In this document: positions 16,644-25,544 of the stretch, piece after piece
Layout of the letters: each line of letters starts with the position of its first letter
Numbering within the stretch: position 1 is the stretch's first letter
From: an uncultured Candidatus Melainabacteria bacterium
GTDB taxonomy: Bacteria > Cyanobacteriota > Vampirovibrionia > Gastranaerophilales > Gastranaerophilaceae
Direction: 5' to 3'
Length of the DNA: 64,000 nt
Assembly (NCBI GenBank): GCA_934717745.1
Contig: CAKUZB010000002.1
Location: 62,001 to 126,000, forward strand
Translations under genes and position numbers: made by a program
Notes under the pieces: model-generated
Seen by the model: the letters and a program-made list of their open reading frames with translations, nothing else
What the model was told of the DNA's origin: nothing
The model's database searches: none

Positions 16644-18791
16644 TTAAAATGGTTTCGCCATTGGAACTGGGGCTAATTTTGGTTCTTCAGCCTTTGGAGT
16701 TTCAATTTTCACCGGTTTAACCTCAACTTTTGGAGGTGCCGATTCTGTATTTTCTTTTTTAGATGCTTTTGAAGATGTTTTTGTAGGTTTAATAACAGGT
16801 TCTTCCATTTCGTCCATGCCTGCATCTTCATCGTTCTTTTTCGCTTCTTCTTCGTTTCTGTTTTCTTCGCTGGCAAATGTTTTTTGAGCAGCATCTTGAG
16901 AAATAATGAAGGCTTTACCTGCTTTAAAAGATTTCAAATCAACTTGAGGGTAATCAAAATCTTTGCTTCCATAAGGAGCAGTAGCAACACTCATTACATC
17001 TTTCCAAATTAAGGCAGGAACAGTACCACCGGTTACGTTACCGTTTTTAGTGTTATCGTCATTACCAACCCAAACTCCGGTTACAACGTCAGGCGTATAA
17101 CCAAAGAATGTTGCGTCTTTTGAGTCATCAGTTGTACCTGTTTTAACAGCGGCAGGCTTACCAATGTTTGCCGCAGCACCCGTACCTCTTTGAATTACTG
17201 TTTTCATCATTGCAGTCATTGCCGCAGCAGTTTCAACCGCCATAACCTTTGTTGATTTTGCTTTTGGTGCGGTATAAATAACTTTACCTCTTGAAGTTTC
17301 AATACTTTCAACAGCATAAGGCTCTACTTTATATCCGCCATTTGAGAATACCCCAAATGCTCTTGTCATTTCAAATAATTTAACACCGTTTGAACCTAAA
17401 GCAATTGTGTAGTCATATTCTAAAGGAGTTGAAATTCCCATAACTCTTGCAAGTTGAATAACTGGGCGAATACCAACATATTCAATTAATCTTGCGGCAC
17501 AAACGTTTGACGATACCATTAACGCAGTGTATAACGGGATTTCACCTCTATATTTATTACCATAATTTCTTGGAGCCCAATTACCGATTTTAATTGGCAT
17601 ATCCTGAATCATATCGTTTGGACTTAAACCTTTTTCAATTGCGGCAGCATAAACAAAAGGTTTGAATGCTGACCCTGGTGGACGAATTGCTTGAGTTACA
17701 CGATCAAATTGAGATTTTGTGTAATCTTTACCACCTACGTATGCTAAAATCTTGCCATTTGTTGTGTTGTATGAAAAGACTGCGGCTTGTTGTTTATCAC
17801 TACGCAATCCCCAATTATTCATGTTTTTAACAACCGCTTCATTTGCAGCAAGTTGAGTTTTATAATCCAAAGTAGTTACAATTTTATAACCACCTTGTGA
17901 AATATCTGTTTCATCAAAACCTAGTTTTTCCAACTCTGCCATTACATAATCGCAGAAGTATGGTGCTTTATTAAATGTATATAATTGAGGCAAAGAACTT
18001 AAATGAATTTTTTCTTGTCTTGCTTCTTTGTATTGTTCACGAGTAATATATCTCATTTTGTACATACGTTTCAAAACTTGATTTCTACGTTGTTGAGCCT
18101 TTTTAATATCATTAAATGGAGAATATACAGACGGTGCTTGAGGTAGGCCTGCAATCAACGCAATCTCTGCAAGTGATAATTCGTTTATATGCTTGTTAAA
18201 ATATATTTGTGCCGCACCTTCAACACCATAAGCACCTGAACCTAAATAAACATTATTCAAATACATTTCTAAAATTTCATCTTTTGAAATTGTTCTTTCT
18301 ATTCTCGCTGCAATAATAAATTCTTTTATCTTACGGTTAAAAGTTTTTTCGTTAGACAAGAACAAAATTCTTGATAATTGCTGAGTAATTGTACTTGCAC
18401 CTTGTACAACACGTCCTGCCATCACGTTTGCAACAATAGAACGTGCTAAACCGAACAAATCATAACCATCATGGTGATAAAAGTTTTTGTCCTCTGTTGC
18501 AATAATTGCTTGGATTAAAGTGTCCGGAATTTCTTCCAACTCAACCTTTTTGAAAGTGTATGCAGTGAAAGTTTTAATAATTTCACCGTCAGAAGAATAG
18601 AATTTTGTAATAATATTTGGTCTAAATTCTTCTAAATTTTTGATTGGCGGTAAAGTTGATAAGTACAACTTAAATGCAACCAATCCTGCTACCATTACCG
18701 CAATACCAATACTTACAAAGTATGCTATTGACGAACGTAATTTCTGATTTTTCGCTTTTTTAATCTGTTTTGGAACTATAAAATTATACAT
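16644..18791 (-). CDS. mrcA: Class A penicillin-binding protein (PBP1A-like)
   Basis: The protein has 715 residues. A membrane anchor at about 23-46 is followed by a glycosyltransferase domain (ATEDKNFYHHDG near 96-107 with the catalytic Glu, then QGASTITQQLSR) and a transpeptidase domain with Ser in PPGSAFKPFV, SSN in MVSSNVCA and KTGTTDD. The last 80 residues are Lys/Glu/Pro-rich and probably disordered. It makes and cross-links peptidoglycan. CAAGGA precedes the ATG. The start is divergent from the YkgJ-type gene, with promoters packed into about 70 bp. Confidence 0.93.
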   Translation of the reverse strand: MYNFIVPKQIKKAKNQKLRSSIAYFVSIGIAVMVAGLVAFKLYLSTLPPIKNLEEFRPNIITKFYSSDGEIIKTFTAYTFKKVELEEIPDTLIQAIIATEDKNFYHHDGYDLFGLARSIVANVMAGRVVQGASTITQQLSRILFLSNEKTFNRKIKEFIIAARIERTISKDEILEMYLNNVYLGSGAYGVEGAAQIYFNKHINELSLAEIALIAGLPQAPSVYSPFNDIKKAQQRRNQVLKRMYKMRYITREQYKEARQEKIHLSSLPQLYTFNKAPYFCDYVMAELEKLGFDETDISQGGYKIVTTLDYKTQLAANEAVVKNMNNWGLRSDKQQAAVFSYNTTNGKILAYVGGKDYTKSQFDRVTQAIRPPGSAFKPFVYAAAIEKGLSPNDMIQDMPIKIGNWAPRNYGNKYRGEIPLYTALMVSSNVCAARLIEYVGIRPVIQLARVMGISTPLEYDYTIALGSNGVKLFEMTRAFGVFSNGGYKVEPYAVESIETSRGKVIYTAPKAKSTKVMAVETAAAMTAMMKTVIQRGTGAAANIGKPAAVKTGTTDDSKDATFFGYTPDVVTGVWVGNDDNTKNGNVTGGTVPALIWKDVMSVATAPYGSKDFDYPQVDLKSFKAGKAFIISQDAAQKTFASEENRNEEEAKKNDEDAGMDEMEEPVIKPTKTSSKASKKENTESAPPKVEVKPVKIETPKAEEPKLAPVPMAKPF

Positions 18792-18860
18792 ATTTTCCTT
18801 GCCTTAAATTATTATTCCTCTATAATATAATTATTGTATAAAAAACGAAATTGTAAACAC

Positions 18861-19250
18861 ATGTTAGATTTTATTGTATCAATTATAAATGAAATTCGTT
18901 CGTATTTTGTCCCTGAAAGACTAACTTACGAAATTACAGGCGAATGCAAAAAATGTGGAAAATGTTGTAATTATATGTACAGCATTGATGAATATACAGA
19001 AAAAGAATTTAAAATAATGCAATTTTTATTTCCCGCATATAAAAGATTTTACATAAAAGGTAAAGATGAAGAAGGTCGTTTAATTTTTGCATGCAAATTA
19101 GTATCGCCAGAAGGACTTTGCACCGTTTACAACAAAAGATTACCAATGTGTCGAAAATATCCGGCAAAAAGAATTAAATTCTACGCAAAAATGCCTGAAG
19201 GCTGTGGATATACTGTTCACAAAAAAGACTTTAAAGATTATTTGAAATAA
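18861..19250 (+). CDS. YkgJ-type cysteine-cluster protein (putative zinc or iron chelating)
   Basis: The protein has 129 residues from the ATG. The CKKCGKCC motif near 24-31, a later CKL and a C-terminal MCRKYPAKR...GCGY pattern match the YkgJ/CxxCxxCC family, whose metal and role are unsettled. The start is uncertain: a TTG at 18834 would add nine residues and lies 7 nt after a TATAAT box (18821-18826), while the ATG at 18861 has no ribosome site. The gene is alone between PBP1A and the SLH gene. Confidence 0.7.
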   Translation: MLDFIVSIINEIRSYFVPERLTYEITGECKKCGKCCNYMYSIDEYTEKEFKIMQFLFPAYKRFYIKGKDEEGRLIFACKLVSPEGLCTVYNKRLPMCRKYPAKRIKFYAKMPEGCGYTVHKKDFKDYLK

Positions 19251-19322
19251 TTTGCCTAAAACAAAAAAATAATCTATAATTTTTTTATAAAGCACTTAAT
19301 GAAAAAGAATTAGGGAAAGATT

Positions 19323-20534
19323 TTGAAAATAAAAAAATATTTTATAATTTTTACGTTAGTAATTTTAACATTTTTTGCACCAAAAAGTTTTTGTGCAGAA
19401 GCAGTTTTGAACGTAATTTTACCAACAAGTAATTTTTACGATATTCCTGAAGATCACTGGGCTTATGCAGAAATCAAAGAACTTCACAGACTTGGTATTA
19501 TTGCAGGTTATCCTGACAACAAATATCACCCTGACGATACAATCTCGAGAGAAGAATTTGCAACAATTGCAGTAAAAGCCTTAGGATTAGATGATGCAGA
19601 AATTCTTGACCCTCTTGCTTTTGACGACTTTTTTCCACTTGATTGGGCTTGGCATCACGTTCAAAATGCGTACTATTTCGGACTTTTAACTCCTCCAAGA
19701 ATGGATTCAAACGGTCAATACTTATTTAGACCAGAAGATAAAATCATCAGAGGACACGCAATTTCAATTGCGATAAATGCTCTTAAGACTCAACCTATTT
19801 CAAAGAAAAAGGCTAAAGCAGTTTTAGAATATGCTTATGAAGATTTTTATAAAACTCCGGATTGGTTTTTAACAAATGCAGCAAAGGCTCAATTACTTGA
19901 TATGCTTATAATTAACCCCACAAAAACAACTCGTTTAATTGATTGCAATACTCCAATCACAAGAGCAGAAACGGCTGTATTAATTTACAATATGCTTGAA
20001 GAAGCAAAAACAAATCCTAACGATAAAATAAAAAAAGCCATGGATAAAAAAAGAGTTGCAGAAGGTCATATATTAACTGAGGCTTACATTGAAGACGACG
20101 CCATTGCAGTTGTGCCAAAAGGAACGATACTTCCATTAATGCTTACACAAGATTTTTCTTCTCAAACTGCGGTAATTGGAGAAAAATATACTGCTCTTGT
20201 ACCAAAAAACTTTATTCACGGCAAAAAATACCTAATTTTGCCAAGCGGTGCAAAATTTAACGGTCATATTCAAAACGCAAGAAAAGGAAAATTTTTATTC
20301 AGAAACGGAATTTTAACTTTCGAAAACGATACTTTAGAAGTTTTGCATCAGCCGGCATTGAGAGTTGAAGCCCGAGCAAATATTACAACCCCAAAAAGTA
20401 ATTCACGCTACAGACGTATTTTTAAGGGCGAAAAATTACACATCGACAGAGGTCAATTCTTAGAACTTGAATTACTTCAAGATTTAAGAGTAGACGTAAC
20501 AAACGGTAAATTGATAAAATCTCAAGATTTATAA
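19323..20534 (+). CDS. SLH-domain envelope protein
   Basis: The protein has 403 residues. A Sec signal peptide (1-24, cut after SFCA) is followed by three S-layer-homology repeats (about 36-86, 97-150, 165-228); the first is classic (IPEDHWAYAEIKEL...GIIAGYPDNKYHPDDTISR). The C-terminal 150 residues are beta-rich, starting VPKGTILPLMLTQDFSSQTA, like periplasmic beta modules that open with a PxGT motif. SLH domains bind pyruvylated wall polymers and tie the outer layers to peptidoglycan. The start is TTG with AGGGA upstream. Confidence 0.85.
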   Translation: MKIKKYFIIFTLVILTFFAPKSFCAEAVLNVILPTSNFYDIPEDHWAYAEIKELHRLGIIAGYPDNKYHPDDTISREEFATIAVKALGLDDAEILDPLAFDDFFPLDWAWHHVQNAYYFGLLTPPRMDSNGQYLFRPEDKIIRGHAISIAINALKTQPISKKKAKAVLEYAYEDFYKTPDWFLTNAAKAQLLDMLIINPTKTTRLIDCNTPITRAETAVLIYNMLEEAKTNPNDKIKKAMDKKRVAEGHILTEAYIEDDAIAVVPKGTILPLMLTQDFSSQTAVIGEKYTALVPKNFIHGKKYLILPSGAKFNGHIQNARKGKFLFRNGILTFENDTLEVLHQPALRVEARANITTPKSNSRYRRIFKGEKLHIDRGQFLELELLQDLRVDVTNGKLIKSQDL

Positions 20535-20597
20535 ACAAAAACATATATTAATCTTTTTTAAAACCTCTAAAAATTTTTGGTTATTTTTTTGTGTTTG

Positions 20598-20618
20598 AAG
20601 TACAATAAAATAGTACTT
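20598..20618. repeat. Inverted repeat in the nifJ upstream region
   Basis: AAGTAC (20598-20603) and GTACTT (20613-20618) form a 6-bp dyad with a 9-nt spacer, about 95 bp before nifJ. It could be an operator but is short. Confidence 0.3.
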
Positions 20619-20638
20619 AAATGTAAATAAACACTACG

Positions 20639-20656
20639 TTTGTAGCACTTTACAAA
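20639..20656. promoter_or_regulatory. Operator-like dyad at the nifJ promoter
   Basis: TTTGTA-N6-TACAAA is a perfect 18-bp dyad overlapping the proposed -35. The shape resembles binding sites of dimeric HTH regulators, but the spacing does not fit NtcA (GTA-N8-TAC) or the usual Rex box, so no regulator is named. Confidence 0.45.
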
Positions 20657-20676
20657 AACAAGAGCACATTTAAATT
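20649..20676 (+). promoter_or_regulatory. Probable nifJ promoter
   Basis: -35 TTTACA (20649-20654), 16-nt spacer, -10 TAAATT (20671-20676). This gives a leader of about 30 nt with a strong AAGGAGG ribosome site before the ATG. Confidence 0.5.
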
Positions 20677-20711
20677 AGTAGGCTGGATAATAACTATAAG
20701 GAGGTTTATTT

Positions 20712-23700
20712 ATGCCAGGAAAAACAATAACAGTTGATGGTAACTACGCCGCAGCACACGTTGCGTATGCTTTAAGCGAAGTATCAGCAATTTACCCAAT
20801 TACTCCTTCATCTACAATGGGTGAATGGGTTGATGAATGGGCATCACAACACAAGAAAAACATCTGGGGAAAAGAAGTTAAGGTTGCAGAAATGCAATCA
20901 GAAGCAGGTGCAGCAGGTGCTGTACATGGTTCATTAGCAGCAGGTTCATTAACTTCAACTTACACAGCATCACAAGGTTTATTATTAATGATTCCTGTAA
21001 TGCACAAAGTTGCGGGTGAAATGATTCCTCACGTAATTCACGTATCTGCTCGTGCTTTAGCCGCACAATCATTAGCAATTTTCGGCGACCATACAGACGT
21101 TATGGGTTGCAGAAACACAGGTTATGCAATGTTGGCAGCAAACTCAGTTCAAGAAGAAATGGATATGGCTTTAGTTGCTCACTTATCAACATATAAAGCA
21201 AAAGTTCCATTCTTACAATTCTTTGATGGTTTCAGAACTTCTCACGAAATTCACAAAATTGAAGAAATTTCTTATGAAGATATCGCATCATTAGTAGAAC
21301 CACAATATATTGAAGAATTCAGACAAAGAGCATTAAGACCTGAATCTCCAATTTGTAAAGTTGGTGCTCAAAACACAGACGTATACTTCCAAGGACGTGA
21401 AACAGTAAATAAATATTATGATGCTGTTCCAGATATCGTTCAAGAATACATGGATAAAGTAGCAAAAGTTACAGGTCGTCAATACCACCCATTTGATTAC
21501 GTTGGTGCTCCAGATGCAACAGACGTAATCGTTGCAATTGGTTCAGGTTGTGAAACTATTGAAGAAACAATTAACTACTTGAACGCAACAAGAGGTACTA
21601 AATATGGTTTAGTTAAAGTTAGATTATACAGACCATTCGACGTAAAACGTTTCAACGAAGCATTACCTGAATCAGTTAAACGTATTGCAGTTCTTGATAG
21701 AACAAAAGAACCTGGCTCAATCGGTGAACCATTATACATGGACGTAGTTGCAGCATTAGCAGGCAAAGATATTAGAGTAATCGGCGGACGTTATGGTTTA
21801 TCTTCAAAAGAATTTACACCATCAATGGTTCTTGCAATCTATAAACATTCAGAAAACAACGGATTCCACGGATTTACAGTTGGTATTGAAGATGATGTAA
21901 CTCACAAATCTTTAAAAGTTGAAGAACACATTGTTACAGAACCTGAAGGTACAACAAACTGTATGTTCTGGGGCTTGGGTTCAGACGGTACTGTAGGTGC
22001 TAACAAAAACTCAATTAAAATTATCGGTCAATATACAGAAAAAGATGCTCAAGCATACTTTGCTTATGACTCTAAAAAATCATTCGGTGTTACAGTATCT
22101 CACTTGAGATTTGGTGATGAACATATCAAATCTACATACTTAATCACAGCACCTGACTTTGTATCATGTTCAGCACATGCATACATCGGCAGATATGACT
22201 TGTTAAAAGGTATTAAAGAAGGCGGTACATTCTTATTAAATTCACCATACTCAAAAGAAGAAGCATTCGCTCACTTAACACGTGATATGCAAAAAACAAT
22301 CATTGATAAGAAAATCAAATTCTACAATGTAGATGCTGAAAAACTTATTAAAGAACAACCGGGCTTACGTGGTAAAGGTGCTAACACAGTAATGATGGTA
22401 GCATACTTCAAAGTTTCGGGCATCATTCCATTTGAACAAGCACTTGAAGGTATGAAAGAAATGACTAAGAAAACTTTCAAGAAAAAAGGTGATGACGTTG
22501 TAAACATGAACTTAGCATTAATCGATGCAGCAGTAAACTCAACAGAAGAAGTTATAGTTCCAGCAACTCTTGACGGCGTTGGCTGTGTTGAAGATGTTAA
22601 ATTAATTCCTGATAATGCAGATGAATTTGCAAAGAAAATTATCGAACCGTCAATGAGACAAAAAGGTGATGATATTCCTGTTTCAGCAATGTCAAATGAT
22701 GGTGTTATCCCAACAGGTACTGCTTGCTTAGAAAAACGTGGTATCGCACCAAGAGTTCCACACTGGAACAGCGAAGCATGTTTACAATGCGGTATTTGTG
22801 CATCTGCTTGTCCACACGCTGCAATTAGAACAAAATTAATTGAAGCAAAAGATATGGAAGGTGCTCCTGCATCATTTAACGCAATAGATGCAAAACCAAA
22901 TGCTAACGGCGAAAAATTCAAAGTTCAAGTATACTGCAAAGATTGTACAGGTTGCGGTGTTTGCATAGACCAATGTCCTGTAAACCAAAGAAAACCTGAA
23001 GCACCAGCATTATCTTGGTCATCAATTGAAGTTGAAGATGCAAATGGTGAAGAAGAAAACGAAAAATTCTTCGACGCAACTCCTGATAACGTAATGGGTA
23101 AAAATACAACAAAAACTGTTAAAGGTGCTATGTTGAGAAAACCATTATTTGAATTCTCAGGTGCTTGTGCAGGTTGTGGTGAAACTCCATACGTTAAATT
23201 AGTATCACAATTGTTCGGTGAAAATGCTATCGTTGCTAACGCAACCGGCTGTTCTTCAATTTACTCAGGAACATTCCCAACAATTCCATATACAAAAACA
23301 AAAGAAGGCAGAGGACCGGCATGGGCTAACTCATTATTTGAAGACAACGCAGAATTTGGTTTCGGTATGAGATTAGCAGTTGATTCAAACAGAGATACTT
23401 TAAAACTTTATGTAAACAAAGTTCTTGAAAATGAAAAAACTCCTGCTGACTTAAAAGAAGCACTAGAAGGTGCAATGGCTCACTGGGATAATTCAAAAAC
23501 TGAAGAAGCAGTTGCAACACAAGAAAAAGCAAAAGAAGTTCTTGCAAAATACGCAGATGTAGATTGCAAAGACCTTGCAAAAGTAAGAGAACTTCAAGAC
23601 TACTTCACAGATAAATCAGTATGGATTATCGGTGGTGATGGCTGGGCTAACGATATCGGATACGGTGGTATTGACCACGTATTGGCTCAAAACAAAAACG

Positions 23701-24245
23701 TAAATATCTTAGTTCTTGATACAGAAGTTTACTCAAACACTGGTGGTCAAGCATCTAAATCAACACCAACAGGTGCAGTAGCAAAATTCGCTACCGGTGG
23801 TAAACCAACATACAAGAAAAACATGGGCTTGATGAGTATGTCATACGGTTACGTATACGTAGCATCCGTTGCTCTTGGTGCAGATAGAAACCAAACTCTT
23901 AAAGCATTCCAAGAAGCAGAAGCATACGATGGACCATCAATCATCTTCGCTTATGCACCTTGTATCGCACATGGTATCGACATGAGTAAAACTCAAACAG
24001 AACAAAAACGTGCAGTAGAAGCAGGTTACTTCCCATTATACAGATATAACCCAACAAGTGAAAAACCATTCACTTGGGATGCTAAAGAACCTACAACTGC
24101 ATATCAAGACTTCATCAGAAGTGAAGGTCGTTATAAATCATTAATGAAAACTAACCCTGAACATGCTGAAGCATTGTATGAACAATCAGAAGCAGATGCA
24201 GCAAAACGTATGGCTGTATACAAATCAGTTGGTGAATTAATGTAA
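20712..24245 (+). CDS. nifJ: Pyruvate:ferredoxin (flavodoxin) oxidoreductase
   Basis: The protein has 1177 residues, full length for the single-chain homodimeric enzyme. Domains in order: TPP-binding pyrimidine domain (YPITPSSTMGEW near 38-49), transketolase-like domain, gamma domain, a ferredoxin-like domain with two 4Fe-4S sites (C690, C693, C696, C700 and C745, C748, C751, C755), and the PP domain with a CAGCGE site (C819, C822) and GGDGWANDIGYGG near 975. It oxidises pyruvate to acetyl-CoA and CO2 and reduces ferredoxin or flavodoxin, and is oxygen sensitive, so the cell is probably anaerobic or fermentative. Its very strong ribosome site suggests high expression. Confidence 0.97.
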   Translation: MPGKTITVDGNYAAAHVAYALSEVSAIYPITPSSTMGEWVDEWASQHKKNIWGKEVKVAEMQSEAGAAGAVHGSLAAGSLTSTYTASQGLLLMIPVMHKVAGEMIPHVIHVSARALAAQSLAIFGDHTDVMGCRNTGYAMLAANSVQEEMDMALVAHLSTYKAKVPFLQFFDGFRTSHEIHKIEEISYEDIASLVEPQYIEEFRQRALRPESPICKVGAQNTDVYFQGRETVNKYYDAVPDIVQEYMDKVAKVTGRQYHPFDYVGAPDATDVIVAIGSGCETIEETINYLNATRGTKYGLVKVRLYRPFDVKRFNEALPESVKRIAVLDRTKEPGSIGEPLYMDVVAALAGKDIRVIGGRYGLSSKEFTPSMVLAIYKHSENNGFHGFTVGIEDDVTHKSLKVEEHIVTEPEGTTNCMFWGLGSDGTVGANKNSIKIIGQYTEKDAQAYFAYDSKKSFGVTVSHLRFGDEHIKSTYLITAPDFVSCSAHAYIGRYDLLKGIKEGGTFLLNSPYSKEEAFAHLTRDMQKTIIDKKIKFYNVDAEKLIKEQPGLRGKGANTVMMVAYFKVSGIIPFEQALEGMKEMTKKTFKKKGDDVVNMNLALIDAAVNSTEEVIVPATLDGVGCVEDVKLIPDNADEFAKKIIEPSMRQKGDDIPVSAMSNDGVIPTGTACLEKRGIAPRVPHWNSEACLQCGICASACPHAAIRTKLIEAKDMEGAPASFNAIDAKPNANGEKFKVQVYCKDCTGCGVCIDQCPVNQRKPEAPALSWSSIEVEDANGEEENEKFFDATPDNVMGKNTTKTVKGAMLRKPLFEFSGACAGCGETPYVKLVSQLFGENAIVANATGCSSIYSGTFPTIPYTKTKEGRGPAWANSLFEDNAEFGFGMRLAVDSNRDTLKLYVNKVLENEKTPADLKEALEGAMAHWDNSKTEEAVATQEKAKEVLAKYADVDCKDLAKVRELQDYFTDKSVWIIGGDGWANDIGYGGIDHVLAQNKNVNILVLDTEVYSNTGGQASKSTPTGAVAKFATGGKPTYKKNMGLMSMSYGYVYVASVALGADRNQTLKAFQEAEAYDGPSIIFAYAPCIAHGIDMSKTQTEQKRAVEAGYFPLYRYNPTSEKPFTWDAKEPTTAYQDFIRSEGRYKSLMKTNPEHAEALYEQSEADAAKRMAVYKSVGELM

Positions 24246-24278
24246 TAACAAACACAAAATAAAACACATTGTTTTATA

Positions 24279-24313
24279 AAAAAGGCGATTACAATTCTTG
24301 TAATCGCCTTTTT
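24279..24313 (+). terminator. nifJ terminator
   Basis: Perfect 16-bp inverted repeat (24279-24294 and 24298-24313), loop TTC, T-run at the end of the second arm; 34 bp after the nifJ stop. Confidence 0.9.
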
Positions 24314-24343
24314 ATTGCGTTATTCATACTTTGTATTGGCGTA

Positions 24344-24398
24344 AATAAAAAGTCTGCCATACTTATGACAGACATTAAATAAACACGAGGATATTAAG
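24344..24398 (-). ncRNA. Candidate short RNA between nifJ and rpsI
   Basis: A minus-strand unit of about 55 nt is outlined by a promoter (24405-24432) and a hairpin (24352-24360 with 24365-24373, nine positions with one mismatch, loop of 4) followed by TTTTTATTT. No plausible reading frame lies inside. It is a prediction from sequence layout alone. Confidence 0.35.
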
Positions 24399-24404
24399 AG
24401 AGAG

Positions 24405-24432
24405 AGTATAAAAAATCTTTTTTCCTGAACAA
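24405..24432 (-). promoter_or_regulatory. Sigma70-like promoter facing the candidate short RNA
   Basis: Minus strand: -35 TTGTTC (24427-24432), 16-nt spacer, -10 TATACT (24405-24410). No gene follows on this strand before the nifJ terminator. Confidence 0.45.
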
Positions 24433-24632
24433 AGTATACAAATAATACCTCATTCCTTATTCTTTTAATTAAATCTTATTCTTGCTTAAAACTTTTCCTT
24501 TATTACGTTTTGCTATGTTTTTCTCTAAGTTTTGTTCCTTACTCTTATATTAAGTATTTCTCTTTCAAAAAATTGCCTTTTCAATATTAATAAGGTTTTT
24601 AGACATTTTATTTTTAAATATTGCAAAAAATT
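24433..24632. other. AT-rich gap with no recognisable gene
   Basis: Very AT-rich sequence between the candidate RNA promoter and the rpsI terminator. The only open frame (minus strand, 79 codons) runs through the rpsI terminator and has no protein-like composition. Confidence 0.5.
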
Positions 24633-24656
24633 GAGGCACACCTTTTGGCATGCCTC
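24633..24656 (-). terminator. Terminator of the ribosomal protein operon
   Basis: Minus strand: a 10-bp stem (GAGGCATGCC pairing with GGTGTGCCTC through two G-U pairs), loop AAAA, then AATTTTTT; 31 bp after the rpsI stop. Confidence 0.85.
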
Positions 24657-24687
24657 TTGTATATAATATATGCAGAAAAAATAAATA

Positions 24688-25083
24688 TTAACGTTTTGAG
24701 AATTGAAATCTCTTTCTTGCTCTTTTTTGACCGTATTTTTTACGTTCTTTAACACGTGGATCACGAGTTAACAAACCTTCAGCCTTTAATACTGTTTTAT
24801 ATTCTTCGTTTGCTTTAACTAATGCTCTTGCAATACCGTGTCTGATTGCACCTGCTTGTGAAACAACTCCACCACCAACTGCTTTTACACGTACGTCATA
24901 TTTTTCTTGGTTTTCTGTCAATACTAATGGTCTGTATACCATCATCTCAATAGCAGGTTTGTTTCCGATATGGTCCATTAATTTTCTGCCATTAACGAAA
25001 ATTCTGCCTTTACCTTTTACTAATTTAACAACTGCGATAGATGTTTTTCTACGACCTGTTGCAATAATTTCTTTATCTGCCAT
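24688..25083 (-). CDS. rpsI: 30S ribosomal protein S9
   Basis: The protein has 131 residues. The N-terminal ATGRRKTSIAVVKLVKGKGR and the C-terminal KKYGQKRARKRFQFSKR tail, whose last basic residues reach the P-site tRNA in the ribosome, are intact. It is last in the operon and overlaps the rplM stop by one base, so translation is coupled. The L13-S9 pair is near-universal. Confidence 0.97.
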   Translation of the reverse strand: MADKEIIATGRRKTSIAVVKLVKGKGRIFVNGRKLMDHIGNKPAIEMMVYRPLVLTENQEKYDVRVKAVGGGVVSQAGAIRHGIARALVKANEEYKTVLKAEGLLTRDPRVKERKKYGQKRARKRFQFSKR

Positions 25084-25520
25084 TATTTAGCCTCCTTTTC
25101 TAATACGATAGGTTTTTGAGCAGCATGTGGATGTTCTGCACCTGCATAAACTTTCAATTTTGTAAATTGAGTATCACCTAATGTATTGTGTTGAAGCATG
25201 CCCTTAACTGCTTTTTCAATTGCTAATCTTGGGTCTTTTTCCATTAATTCTTTGAAACTTGCAGATTTTAATCCACCCGGATACATTGTGTGGTGGTAGT
25301 AAATTTTGTCGGTTTCTTTGTTACCTGTAACTTTTACTTTGTCAGCATTAATTACGATAACAAAATCACCAGTATCTACGTTTGGTGTATATTCTGGTTT
25401 GTGTTTACCTCTTAAAATGTTTGCAACACGTACTGCCAAACGACCTAAAATTTCGTCTGTAGCATCTATTACATACCATTTTCTTTCTACTTCTAGAGGT
25501 TTTGCTGAATAAGTTTTCAT
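25083..25520 (-). CDS. rplM: 50S ribosomal protein L13
   Basis: The protein has 145 residues, normal length. Typical features are the N-terminal WYVIDATDEILGRLAVRVANILRGK, KVTGNK and the MYPGGLKS segment. GGAG precedes the ATG. It lies between truA and rpsI, as in Cyanobacteria. Confidence 0.97.
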   Translation of the reverse strand: MKTYSAKPLEVERKWYVIDATDEILGRLAVRVANILRGKHKPEYTPNVDTGDFVIVINADKVKVTGNKETDKIYYHHTMYPGGLKSASFKELMEKDPRLAIEKAVKGMLQHNTLGDTQFTKLKVYAGAEHPHAAQKPIVLEKEAK

Positions 25521-25544
25521 GCTTTTTTCTCCATTATGTTTATT

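Noticed and set aside
20639..20656. NtcA or Rex site at nifJ
   Set aside because: The dyad half-sites are 6 nt apart, not the 8 nt of NtcA (GTA-N8-TAC), and the arms do not match the Rex consensus spacing.
22322..22921. 199-codon minus-strand frame inside nifJ
   Set aside because: It is antisense to the ferredoxin domain of nifJ and has a shadow-type composition; long antisense frames are common over highly expressed genes.
24525..24764. 79-codon minus-strand frame after rpsI
   Set aside because: It spans the operon terminator and the rpsI end in another frame and has no start signal.
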